Below are positions 11,677 to 23,059 of a stretch of DNA of 64,000 nucleotides, piece after piece. The DNA is from Trichinella spiralis (lineage: Eukaryota; Nematoda; Enoplea; Trichinellida; Trichinellidae), in NCBI GenBank assembly GCA_000181795.3, contig CM012953.1:18040887-18104886 (forward strand), given 5' to 3'. The notes below the pieces were generated by a model. It had not been told where the DNA came from. It ran no database searches and saw nothing but the letters and a program-made list of their open reading frames with translations. A program made the position numbers and the translations under genes. Position 1 is the stretch's first letter. Each line of letters opens with the position of its first letter.

Positions 11677-12781
11677 ATGTTCACATTCCTGTTTGCTTTA
11701 AGTGTTTTATATGCAACTGCTGGTAACATTTTAAAAGTATATCTATCTATTCAATGGAAGTTGATAAAAAATATCTTTTAGGTGCACAGTTTTACGGTTC
11801 ATCATCTTCTTCATATAAAGTTTACAGAAATGGTGAATTAGTAGATAGTGGTTCCAGTCAAAGTGGAATGCCTGACTTCTTCTCAAACAATGGTCGAAGT
11901 TTCTTCTCAAGCATGTTTTCTGATGATGATTCTTTCGGTTCTATGAAAAATAAAATGCTACAGAATAGTAGATTTGGCGATTCATTTGGAAAAGACAGTG
12001 GATCTGATCGCAGCTTTATCATTTCAAGTAGAGGAAGTCCAGGAGAGTTTGGAGGTAGTGATTTCTTTTCTTCAAATGGAAAATCATTGCCAGGACAATC
12101 TGGCGGTAGGAGTAACATAGCTGATGCAACTTACAGTACAAAGCCTCAAGACAATGTCAAGTTAAGTAAAGGTGCAGTAACATTGTCAGAAAAGGTCAAA
12201 AAGTTCGTCACTGATGATCATAACAATTACCGCAAAAAGGCTGCAAAGGGTCAATTAAAAGGACAGGGAAAAGCATCTGCTATGAATGAGTTGAAGTGGT
12301 CAGATGCCGTTGCTGAGAAAGCAGCTGAATGGGCATCTGGATGCCAGTTTATGCACAGTCCAAAAGGCAGATATTGCGGTCTAGAAGGAGCAAATAATAT
12401 TGGTGAGAATTTAGCAGTCGGTACATTTCACGGTTCATTGTCTGGAGAAGATGCCTATATTGAAAAATTCCGTACTTCGATCCATGATTGGTTTGAGGAA
12501 TATCAGAATTACGATTTTCAGAATGCTCGATGCAAGAGAGGAATGTGTGGTCATTATACTCAAGTAATCAAAAATCAAATATACATAATTTTACTTTTAT
12601 TTTGCTCATTTTACAGATGGTCAGTGACACCACCTTAAAATTGGGGTGCGCTTTGTCTATCTGTCCGAATGGAACTCCTCAGTTTGCTAATGGAAGATCA
12701 GTGTATTTAGTTGTTTGTAATTATGCTCCAGGGTAAGATGCACAATTTTATCATATTTCAAAACTAAATAGCGATGAATAC

Positions 12782-12820
<39 letters not shown>

Positions 12821-13376
12821 AATACATCATATAAATCTGTGTTTGATGCGACGAGAATTTTCATATGAAATTTTTTAATGCAAAAATACAAAATAATAAT
12901 TCTGATAAGACTGAAACACATGCATGCATACAGACATATATATGTATATATATATATGTATATCTGTATGCATGTGTGTTTCAATTTGATTATTATTCTT
13001 GTTGCTGTTTATTATAATTTAATTGTTATATTTAGTATAAAATTACACAAAATTCAAAGCCAAATTATATGTTGTTTAGTGATAATTACGGAAATGAACC
13101 ACCATATAAAACAGCACCGCAGTCGTGCCCCGCAGTTCGTCCTACACGTGTCGATGATGTTTGCAGTAAGAATTGGAATATGAAAAAAGCGTTTGGCTTT
13201 CTATTTTTAAATATTCATTTTTAGCTGGTGAGGGTTCTGACAAGCCAACTGTTTGCGAAAACAAAAGCCCAGGTTGTGAAAAGTGGAGAAAAGAAGGAAA
13301 ATGTGCCCTATGCAACAATGATTATTATCAGTTTATGAAAGATACATGCTCTGGAAGCTGCGGATTTTGTGCTTAA
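11677..13376 (+). CDS. Secreted CAP-domain (venom-allergen-like) protein with ShKT tail
   Basis: Five exons (11,677-11,722; 11,782-12,563; 12,617-12,732; 13,080-13,165; 13,225-13,376) with GT/AG borders give 393 aa. Residues 1-16 form a signal peptide (MFTFLFALSVLYATAG). Residues ~17-150 are an unusual Ser/Gly/Phe-rich, acidic spacer. The CAP domain runs from ~153: HNNYR, GENLAVGT, HDWFEE, GHYTQ and VVCNYAPG are visible. The family position after HYTQMV is normally W and is Ser here. The last exon is a ShKT-like module with seven cysteines, one more than usual. The protein is likely secreted; nematode CAP proteins are often excretory-secretory products, and the exact role is unknown. An AATAAA lies ~50 bases past the stop. 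Confidence 0.9.
12779..12965. repeat. CATATA / TATATG microsatellites in a CAP intron
   Basis: Two simple-sequence tracts, (catata)n near 12,783-12,829 and tatatg repeats near 12,936-12,966, lie in the third intron of the CAP gene. The Ile/Tyr-rich ORFs over them are by-products of the repeat. Confidence 0.85.
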
Positions 13377-14120
13377 TTCTGAATTCTGAGTAGTTCAATA
13401 TCATTCAGATTAAAATCCGTTCATAAAAATAAACAATTTTAAATATCTGTCAGTGTTTTAAATGTTTTTTGTTTTTATTCCTATTTTGAACAGAATTTAC
13501 TTTTTTAAAATTCAACTTTCAAAATTAATAATAATTATAAAAATGACCAAATGCGGACAAAAGTTTGAATTTTTTAGACCAAATGAAGATTCAATCTTTA
13601 AAAGAATGAATGTAACAAAAGTTGCAGAATAAAAAAATAAAGCTTTCCAATTTTACTTGTCATGCCAAAATTTTAACAACAAAAATATAAAATAAATGCA
13701 ATAAAAAATTGAAGACAACTCTCCATATTTCTTTAATTAACATTCTCAATAAGATTATGATAATATTAATGAATATTATCATAACACCAAAAATTATTAC
13801 AATAGGAGAAATTTATGAATATCAATCACAATATCTGTTATTTTCATTTTTCCATTGTCCATTATTTCATAGAATTTTTTGCATTTCAATGCAACTAATA
13901 CAACGCATGTTGTTTATTTGTAATCACTTGCTATTTTCGTTCAGCTCATTAAGCATTTAACAAAATTGCTTTCTTGGGAATTTCACAAAATTTCTGCCTG
14001 TTTTGACAGGAAATACTTTTAATGAACTTTTTATGTTTTATTTTTAAATTTTTTTACTTATAATATCTGAAATAATTGAATTTAATCAAAGCTGCTTTTG
14101 CATCAGTTACTGCACCTTGT
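13377..14120. other. Intergenic region
   Basis: It begins with the CAP 3' UTR (polyadenylation signal near 13,427). The rest is AT-rich with no recognised gene. Confidence 0.5.
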
Positions 14121-14265
14121 TTAACCCTACGATTACCAAAAGGGGCTTGGAGAAAACTAAAAAAACCTCTGCCAAAAGAAGTTGATTTCTGCTGATTTTT
14201 GATAGAATCAAAACCCTTTTTGGTTAAACTTGTGTGAAAAAGTGTTTTGGTAATCGTAGGGTTAA
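14121..14265. mobile_element. piggyBac-type MITE (145 bp)
   Basis: The element starts TTAACCCTACGATTACCAAA and ends with the exact complement, giving a perfect 21-base inverted repeat that includes the TTAA target at both ends. TTAA duplication plus CCC at the tips is the signature of piggyBac elements. It is too short to encode anything, so it is a non-autonomous derivative. A half copy lies at 15,363-15,417. Confidence 0.85.
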
Positions 14266-15362
14266 TTATTTTCATTACAATATCTTGCATCATGGAAACT
14301 AAATTTTCTGCTTTCGACATTGTTGTCGAACAGTGAACAGAAATTATGAAATAATGCTAGAAAAATGTATGAAAATAAATTGCATTGCATTTGTATTTCA
14401 GGTTTTGAAATTTTAATTGTAAAATAAGAACTAACAGAAACAAATATGTTTCTGAATGGAATTTGCAAGCATTCTTCACAACTGTAAATAAATAATCAGT
14501 TTAATGCAATTTATGATCACAAATTGCAAAAAAATTTACAAAACTTGCCCTTGTCATATTTGAGGTTAAATTTTAATCGTTACGTTTTTCAATTTTACTA
14601 CTTGTCTTATCAAAATTCATGCCATCTTCACAACTGTGCACTAGATTGGCAAATATTTATTTATAAGCTGCAAAATTGTTGAAAATTTTTATGAAAAGGC
14701 GATAAGCTTGTGATTACATTCTGAACAGAACAAGTATCCTAAAGTCAATTTAATTCTATTTTATTTGTACATCTTCTTATTAAAATACAAATTGTGTGTT
14801 TTCAATGAATCTCAGAAATTATTTCACACGAATTATTTGCATAAATTAAAACAAACTTCTAAAAAACAATATACATATATTGTTAGTATACGGTCTGGTT
14901 GTTTAGAACTTATTCTATGATCTTGTGTGAAATGCAGTTGCTGTTTACCAGTCAAGATTTTGCATTGAAAGTGCAACAATTTAACGACCCTGCATTGCTG
15001 TTCTTATGAGGTTTTGCTATAAAAACGCTGCACGTAAATTACGATTTTAACAATATAGACAGAAATGTGAAAAAGAACTAAAAGAATAAATAGATAAAGA
15101 TTGAAACAATAAATATCAGTTGGTCATTATATGTACTCACGTTATTGATGTTGCTGCTAAATAAAACTGTCATTATAAAGCTGTCTTTGCTAGCAAACCA
15201 AAGAACGTTAGACGGCACGAGACGCTAAAGGCAAAACATACTCATTGATTCAATAAAAATTTTTGTGAAAAAAAGCTTCCCGTTGATTCTAGCTGCTGTC
15301 ACTTTTTATAGGTTCACACATATCAGCTAATGTGAAAATGCAAATAAAATAGTGGGGTCGGA
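14266..15362. other. AT-rich intergenic region
   Basis: No gene or structured repeat was recognised between the MITE and its half copy. Confidence 0.5.
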
Positions 15363-15417
15363 CCAAACCCCTTTTGGTATTACTTGAGTGCAAAAGTTTT
15401 GGCAGTCGTAGGGTTAA
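15363..15417. repeat. Half copy of the piggyBac-type MITE
   Basis: The block from ccaaacccc to gtcgtagggttaa aligns with the right half of the MITE at 14,121-14,265. The intact right tip ends in GGGTTAA, and a few substitutions separate the two. The matching left tip was not found, so this copy is truncated or strongly diverged. Confidence 0.65.
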
Positions 15418-16137
15418 AATTATAAAAGCTTTTTCTATCAATAAATGGCGTCCAACATTTACTATATAATATACTACAATATGTAAATTTTAATAAATGT
15501 GGACAAAGATCCAAACAGACTGACAGACACCTTCTTTTTTTGAATAATAATCAAACCGCTTTTTCAAAAAATCAGTGCATGTATTTTTTATATCAATAAT
15601 TCAGATAATTCGATTGTTGTAACATGATTCAACAACGTATACATACATGTTGAAAAAATGAATGATTGCGCTTCATTGAATTTTGAATACAATTTAATTT
15701 TTAAAAATACAATATCTGTTATTTTTAATAACTGAATATGAATATGATATGAGTAATAACTGAAATATGATCAAACTGTGCAATATAATAAACATACAGT
15801 TTTTAAAACCGTCCGTAAAACTTTGGACAAGTATCAAGTAAAGATGGCCGAAGTAGCAGTTATTTTTGAATGAATGGAATCAGTTTGAAATTTAATTTAT
15901 ATAATACTAACGGATTAACAACATTACTGGAGCTGGTTTAAATTGCTTAAAAATCTAGTATCATGAATACTTGTAAAAATAACAACAAAAAATGACGTAT
16001 AAAAGAAAATTATGTAATGTATTCAAGTTGAATAAATTTGCTAAGAAAAATTCATCATACTTCATCAATATTACTACTACTGCAGATAATAATAATAATA
16101 ATAATAATAATACAGTAAACAGATTAAAAAATATAGT
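15418..16137. other. Intergenic region with an AAT microsatellite
   Basis: AT-rich spacer downstream of the minus-strand gamma-tubulin complex gene. It contains an (AAT)n tract near 16,087-16,112. No gene was recognised. Confidence 0.5.
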
Positions 16138-17684
16138 TCATTGGTTGATATTTCCAAAACGAATCGAGTTGCGCACATTTTCATTTTGATTATAATACCA
16201 CTGGCTGAAATCAATTTGAAAACTGAACTGACGTAGCAAATCATCTTTTCCATTGGCGAGAACTACCAAAAGTTGGCTGACTGCCATCTATTCAAAAATA
16301 AAAAGAAGATATAAATTCAATTTTATAAAAATCACATTTATGAAGAGGGAATATAAGAGAAAATTATCCGCTTATTTATTACCCTGTATCCGTCTCGGAA
16401 GAGCGTTAGAGGAGTGTAGAATTTCGAATTCAACTTTTTCAGCAATGCCTTTTTGTAAAGTTGCTGTTCCAATTCTTGCTCTTTCGATATTGGCAATTTT
16501 CCCTGATGATGATCAGAAATTGTTGGAAAGAGAATGAAAAAAAAATTTACAATTTCACTTACAATTTTAGAAACTTCTTTTTCGCGTCGTGTGGTCGTCA
16601 ATTGTTGCTCTTCTCTCTTCTCAATTTCGTCCTTCATCAATGAAATAAATTCACCGTAAAGCTTTTGAAAATCCAACACAAAATCCAACAACGTTCGCAA
16701 ATGCAACATCACATTCTAAACAACAAACGTTGCACAATCAAAAGTGTAGAAATTTAAATATTACAAACAATTACTTCATGTTTTTCAGATAAAAACATAT
16801 TATCAATGAGTTGATTCAAAAACGCATCGTGCTCGTTGATAACATCGTCCAAATCTACTGCATTGTGCAAACCCGAAATAAACTTCCGCCACGCATTTTC
16901 AAGAACCTAAACAAAAGAATCCGTTACAATCTTCGTTACAGTAAAATGAAATGAGTAAGATATATTCAAAAACACAATTCACCATTGAATTTGTATGATT
17001 ATATTAAAGTTATATTTAGATACAACATTTTCAAAATTAAGATATTCCATTTAGATAATTTTCAATAGAAAATAAATGTTGACTGATGATTACTTGAAAG
17101 AAAAAGTAATGCTGAACATTTCTGACAAAATTGCCCAATTCATTGTTCATAAGTGAAAATTGTTGCCAGAGATTGTAAAATTCTAAAAACTCAAAAAATT
17201 AAATTTACTCTTCAATTATTAAAATTGAAATTTCACCTGGAACAATTTTCAATCCTTTCGAAAAACTAATACAATTCAAGCCATAGGAATGAAGCTCAAA
17301 GTCCATACGTCGCAGTCGCCAAATGAAGTTGAACAATAAACGATAAATCGGTTTCGTCTTGTCGTTGAATATCTGCAAAAACTCATCTTCGAACAGATAA
17401 TAAAAAATAAAATACAAAAGTTACCGCTGATATTTCAGGCACTATGCGATAAGTAATAATTATAGTATCCCAATAATTGTCCGACTGAACTGGATGCAAA
17501 AATTCCATGTCGACTTTGTCAATTATTTCGTGCGTAATATCGTATTTGGTGGCACAATCACGAAGGGCATTTTCCAAAGCGAACGTCAATGCATCCATAC
17601 GTAACACTGAACCCGGCTTATCCAATTCTTCACTGAGAACAAAAATTCAATTTGGAATGAATGAATGAACCAAAAATCAAAACC

Positions 17685-17719
<35 letters not shown>

Positions 17720-20700
17720 AACGTACTGAAAATTTTCCAGCATGCATGAGACAAAATCCCCACGGGAGAGAAGAACATAGTTTTTAAGTGCCTAAATATT
17801 ATTCATTTTAACCAGACACTTCAACTGTGGATATATGTATTATACTTCTGTTTTGTACCTTCAAGTGAAATTCCACGTTGAATTTGGATGACAACAAATT
17901 CAACAGAACTCGACTAACTTCTTTGTAAGTTTTCTTGATACAAGAACTAACCATCTCGTATTTTTCAATCAGAAACATCCAAGACGCTAAAATGTTATTA
18001 CAACAATTTTAATTCATTTAAAATAATTTAAAATTTCATACGATCCATTTCTTCGAACAATCTTCGTTGACTCAAAACGGAAGGGATGTCCAGTGATTCA
18101 CGACAAGCGTTTTGCAAAAAGATCACCGATTTTCCGGTAATTAAAATCTGAACATTTCGTTGATATTGCATAATTTTCAAAACGAAAACAAAACTGTTCA
18201 ATTACTTTTTTCACTAGAAATGGAGAGAAGAAGTCTGGAATGCAAGAATGACGTATTTGGTATGACATATTCCAAAAAGAACTGCTGCTATTGGTAGTTT
18301 CCGTCTTGTAGATGAAAAACTGATGAGATATTTAAAAATTGAAAATTTATTATTCAAAAATAGAATCAAATATTTTTTTAATTCAAATGATCAATTACTT
18401 CTTCACCAGGATCTTCAATAACTCCTTCGTACATCCAAGAAATGATCATTCGTTTCAATTTAGAGCAAACTGTGCTCAAAGCATCCACAATCGCGTTCGC
18501 AACTGCGGAATCTCCGCAATATACTTTCTCATATAGACTCGATAGAAAATTACCACTACTCAGTTCTTAAAAAAACAAACATTTATTTATTAAATATAAA
18601 ATTAAATTTTCATCTGAGCAATTCCTAAAAGGAATACGAGTGATCAAACTATTTAAGAATCAAAATTTAAAATGATTTTTTAATATGATCCTAGAAAAAG
18701 AAATATACCTGCAGCCGTGGCTACAATTTCTGACAGTTCCAGCATTGTTGATTTGAAAGGCCACATTTTGACAAATATTTCTTCAGCAAGTAAACCAAGC
18801 TGACGCCCTTTGCTTTCTTTTTTTTGAGACAATTTAGAAAACCACTGAAAATACACACAATCTCATTTTTGTGTGTCAATTATCATTTTGAATAATTTTT
18901 ACCTCGACTTCCAATTCTGCAATGGCATGGTAATACTGGGTAAGAAATTTGTCGACAGAAACGGCAAAAGCCTATTCATTTCGAAAAAACTGACAGCATA
19001 AAAATTAATTCAGTTTGAAATAAGAAACAAATTACCGAAAGAAAACTCTTTCCTGTAGATGGATCAAGAAAAGAGTCACAAAACTGCTTTAATTTCAAAT
19101 ACAAAAATCCATAAGCAGATAATATTTTCAACTGCTCTCCAAGAGGCCTCTTTATCTACGTGTAGAATAGACTTTCCAACAAATGAAAATTTCATTTCAT
19201 CAAAATTTCTCTTACCGGCAAAGTGAACTCTATTTCTTCTGCAGTGTGATTAATACGAATCAAGTTCCCACTGATTCCTTGAAGAACAAACAAAGATTCG
19301 TGTATAACGGCATCAGTGTCACACATAATAATTTCTAAAAAGAAAAAGTTCACAGAAATAAATATCACTAAAAAAACTACAGTTATGCTTAAGTTATGCT
19401 CTAAGCACATACCTGGATCGTGAGTGTTACGTGAAGCGACAATTACATTAGGAGCACTGCTTTTCCTAAGTTAGAGCGTTACTTTTATTAATAGAAAAAT
19501 TAAAGTCATGCATCCATTCTTACAACTTTTTTATTAAAAAAAATAATTCAATAAGTAAAATAAGTTTATTTAAAAAAACAAAAAAAATAATTCTTACAAA
19601 AATCAGTAAAAGAAATAAACAAAAAAAGAAATAAGTGAAAATAAAACTAAATAACAATTAAGAAACAGCTTAAAGACGAACAACTGCAAAATATTTTACC
19701 CGTCTTTGTCATGTATATTAACCGGTGCAAAGGTTGTATTACATTCCACGTCGAACTTTACATTTTCACACCGATCACTTGGTGTTGACTCTCTGTCACT
19801 GAGCTCTGCTAAAGCTTCCTTGCCTTCTGAATGCATAGTACTTCCCTTAAAAAAGTAAAAATAAGAGAACAGCTGTAAATATAAAATTACTGAAGCGCGC
19901 AAGTAAAGCAATGCATGCAATCACTGATCATGAATAAGAAACTGAAAACAAATATATTTCAATTAATTGCACTTGAGATGTACAGATAAATAATTATACC
20001 GATTATGCAAATTTTTCTGTATAAAATATAAAAAACAACTGTATCTAATACTCAAAATATGGTCGGAACACAACATGCCTACCATCATATAGCAAATTGC
20101 TCTACCATTTTCTCATTTATTGCCCTTTTTCTCATAAAAAACTGCATACTTTATCAGTTGTTTCGTATTAAAATGGAACTACGTACATATTTTAAAATTA
20201 GAAAAAACATACAAACAGAACAATATTAACTTCAAATACAAATACTTACTCCCTTCATGCTTCTATTCACTGCAACAAAAAATCGCAACATTTCGCCAGC
20301 TTTATCAAATTTCTGAAACAAATGTCAAATAGAAAATTTCTCAAAAAAGAATAAAACACCTTTTTTTTCAGATCTTGCCAAAGAGAATTAAATACAACTG
20401 CCGTTTCTGATTGATTTCTCAGCAACACTGAAATAAACAAAAAATACCAGCTGAAAAGTAAAAATTAAAACAAACTTACAATTTCGTTGAATAGATTCCA
20501 TCTGGCGCTCAGCATTCACACTTTCTTCCACTTTGAAACTGCTAAAATCAGACATTTAAAAGGTATCTATAGATAAAAAGCATTACTTGTTCAATATGAG
20601 TACTGCTCGGCTAAACTTTTTCTCATAAAGTTCTAAAAATATACTGAAAATTTATTATACTGAAAAAAAAACTAAAATTTGTATTTACCAATAAGGGTAT

Positions 20701-20755
20701 CATCCTTCAATATAGCTTTCACAAGTTTGCGAAGTTCCGATTGTAAATCTATCAT
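16138..20755 (-). CDS. TUBGCP3: Gamma-tubulin complex component 3 (Spc98/GCP3)
   Basis: I joined 23 exons with GT/AG borders: 20755-20689, 20632-20587, 20541-20480, 20427-20360, 20312-20250, 19845-19700, 19465-19413, 19334-19216, 19155-19036, 18971-18903, 18844-18709, 18565-18399, 18319-18206, 18147-18042, 17986-17859, 17791-17727, 17632-17425, 17372-17237, 17182-17094, 16906-16775, 16715-16563, 16502-16383, 16287-16138. They give 2,517 bases, 838 aa plus stop, in one frame. Landmarks are SLFVLQGISG near 180, ISWMYEGVIEDP near 365, ILITGKSVIFL near 411, YVLLSRGDF near 492, LLFNFIWRLRRMDFEL near 588 and RQFSFQIDF near 808. FNFIWRLRRM, ITGKSVIFL and the C-terminal LDF-type end resemble GCP3 more than GCP2 or GCP4. 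GCP3 pairs with GCP2 in the gamma-tubulin small complex that nucleates microtubules. The N-terminus is shorter than in vertebrates (about 907 aa). Confidence 0.9.
17690..17718. repeat. (AAT)n microsatellite in a GCP3 intron
   Basis: About ten aat units sit in the intron between exons 16 and 17 of the GCP3 gene. Confidence 0.9.
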
Positions 20756-20770
20756 TTTCGATCTCTAAAA
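20756..20770 (-). promoter_or_regulatory. Acceptor site just before the GCP3 start codon
   Basis: Nine bases upstream of the ATG, read on the minus strand, is TTTTTAG|AGATCGAAA. This polypyrimidine-AG signal would serve either a 5' UTR exon or spliced-leader trans-splicing. No upstream coding exon is needed, because the N-terminus reads well from this ATG. Confidence 0.5.
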
Positions 20771-21075
20771 ACAAAATTTCTCAATTAGCCAAATTATGCA
20801 GAATGAATTAGCCTACGAAAGTAAATTATTATATAGTTTCACAAACAAGGTAAAAAACAGTTCACTAAGAAAATCGTTTCTTTGCCTCCGTCGTTTTACA
20901 GTAAGATATAAAGAAAGTCAGGTTTTATTGCAAATAAATAACTACAAAGAAATGGAATGGAAATGGTCTAGTAATTTAAAAAAGTTCAAATATTCATAAA
21001 ATGTAAAATTTTGAAAGTAAATGTGATTATTAGTCAAACTTGTGTAATTTTAACAGACATGAAATGAATTCAGCA
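20771..21075. other. Spacer upstream of GCP3
   Basis: About 300 bases between the GCP3 start and the MULE end. The short ORF here has no similarity I recognise. Promoter elements were not identified. Confidence 0.4.
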
Positions 21076-21763
21076 GGTTTGGTTCAGAACGGTCCCACTT
21101 TTCAACGCGCTTTATTATTGGTCGTTTATTGCGCTATTTTATTGGGCCGTCAAGTCGTTGTCTTATTGGTTTTCTTTGTCTAATTGCTCATTGATTCAAA
21201 TCTTTCCCTTGTGATTAGCTGTAATATTTTTTCATTTCATTGGTTCAAATATTCCATTTAGGATTACGTAACTTTAATAGTAGTGACGCAACATCAATAA
21301 TGGAAATTTTATTATTCCAAAATTTTATTGTTTGTTTGAGGTTTTGTCATTCATTGAAATTTTGTTTATTTAAATATATTATTTGTGGTGAAGTTTACAC
21401 TTTTTCATGATCAGCATTCCCGAAAATAATTTTTATCATTATTCTATATTTATTGTACCAAAGTGACGTTATATCAAATGCGATAGTAATAATTCAGAGA
21501 AAACAATACAAAAAATAAGTTAAATAGTGATTTTTATTTTTCACTAGCCAACAGCAGCAGCAACAACAGTAAAGAACAGCCAACAACAACAACAACAATA
21601 AAAAACAGTGAATGGCATTAACAAAGTGGAAACAGCGAAAAAGCAAGAATCTAAATAATACAATACAATACAATACAACACAACACAACACAACACAATA
21701 AAATACAATCCACCACTTGGAAGGCGGCATTAAATCGGCTCCGGCGTTGTATACATTAATGCT
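21076..21763. mobile_element. MULE terminal region and transposase C-terminus, cut by an assembly gap
   Basis: It begins with the terminal-repeat sequence ggtttggttc...cggtcccactttt. It continues through the ATTGG-rich subterminal region and CAA/CAACA simple repeats. It ends in the last ~13 codons of a minus-strand MULE transposase (stop complement at 21,725-21,727 by alignment). The last ~675 bases are almost identical to 47,077-47,750. The remainder of the element falls in the N gap. Confidence 0.75.
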
Positions 21764-22486
21764 NNNNNNNNNNNNNNNNNNNNNNNNNNNNNNNNNNNNN
21801 NNNNNNNNNNNNNNNNNNNNNNNNNNNNNNNNNNNNNNNNNNNNNNNNNNNNNNNNNNNNNNNNNNNNNNNNNNNNNNNNNNNNNNNNNNNNNNNNNNNN
21901 NNNNNNNNNNNNNNNNNNNNNNNNNNNNNNNNNNNNNNNNNNNNNNNNNNNNNNNNNNNNNNNNNNNNNNNNNNNNNNNNNNNNNNNNNNNNNNNNNNNN
22001 NNNNNNNNNNNNNNNNNNNNNNNNNNNNNNNNNNNNNNNNNNNNNNNNNNNNNNNNNNNNNNNNNNNNNNNNNNNNNNNNNNNNNNNNNNNNNNNNNNNN
22101 NNNNNNNNNNNNNNNNNNNNNNNNNNNNNNNNNNNNNNNNNNNNNNNNNNNNNNNNNNNNNNNNNNNNNNNNNNNNNNNNNNNNNNNNNNNNNNNNNNNN
22201 NNNNNNNNNNNNNNNNNNNNNNNNNNNNNNNNNNNNNNNNNNNNNNNNNNNNNNNNNNNNNNNNNNNNNNNNNNNNNNNNNNNNNNNNNNNNNNNNNNNN
22301 NNNNNNNNNNNNNNNNNNNNNNNNNNNNNNNNNNNNNNNNNNNNNNNNNNNNNNNNNNNNNNNNNNNNNNNNNNNNNNNNNNNNNNNNNNNNNNNNNNNN
22401 NNNNNNNNNNNNNNNNNNNNNNNNNNNNNNNNNNNNNNNNNNNNNNNNNNNNNNNNNNNNNNNNNNNNNNNNNNNNNNNNNNNNNN
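21764..22486. other. Assembly gap (723 N)
   Basis: A run of N bases. The left edge falls inside a MULE copy and the right edge inside an ATATT-type microsatellite, both of which are hard to assemble. The real length may differ. Confidence 0.99.
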
Positions 22487-22950
22487 TATATGATATGATA
22501 CTATATTATATTATAGTATAGGATGTGTATAGTATAATATATTATATTGTATGATATTATATTATAATATATTATAATATATTATATTATATTATATTAT
22601 ATTATATTATATTATATTATATTATAATATATTAGATTATATTATATTATATTATATTGTAGTATAATATCTTACACTCTATTATAATATAATATATTAT
22701 ATTGTATCATATTCTAGTGTATTCTAGCATATTGTAGTATATGATAGTATAGTATATTGTTTTATCTTATAGTATATTATATTATATACATTATATTATA
22801 TTATACAGCGGGTATTACGGATATTATATTATCGGTTACACGAAATATTATATTCATCCGGACAGTATTATAGTATCAGATATTATATGATATTATAAAA
22901 TGATAAATCGTATCATACTATATTATATTTAACTATATATTATATTATAT
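22487..22950. repeat. Degenerate ATATT microsatellite block
   Basis: About 460 bases consist of tatta/atatt units with many variants. Similar (TATTA)n tracts border BEL LTRs at 26,562, 36,829-36,916 and 44,117 in this window. Confidence 0.9.
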
Positions 22951-23050
22951 TAAATCATCTAAAGGTCAACGTCCTGTAATATATTTGCCACAACTCTGTG
23001 ATCAGTTGCTAAAAAGCGTCAAACTAAAATGTGGCTGACAGCGCACCTGT
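22951..23050 (+). repeat. Inverted dispersed repeat, left copy
   Basis: The 100-base block from taaatcatct to gcgcacctgt is closely similar to the reverse complement of 26,913-27,014. The pair encloses the BEL copy and one LTR. It is not part of the recognised BEL coding region. It could be the terminal repeat of an older element or a short dispersed repeat. Confidence 0.7.
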
Positions 23051-23059
23051 CAGATGTCG

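Noticed and set aside
11858-12118. Minus-strand ORF inside CAP exon 2
   Set aside because: A shadow of the Ser/Gly-rich coding sequence.
12751-13183. Ile/Tyr/Cys-rich ORFs on both strands
   Set aside because: They lie over catata/tatatg microsatellites within a CAP intron.
17383-17417. Alternative acceptor (gaag) for GCP3 exon 18
   Set aside because: It breaks the reading frame; the acceptor 24 bases further in (tttttgcag) keeps phase and matches the family alignment.
21494-21730. Leu/Cys/Val-rich ORF on the minus strand, repeated at 47,447-47,683
   Set aside because: It is the translation of CAA/CAACA simple repeats in a MULE end; its duplication only reflects the duplicated element.
21717-22493. 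Long open frame of 258 codons
   Set aside because: It is almost all N bases from the assembly gap.
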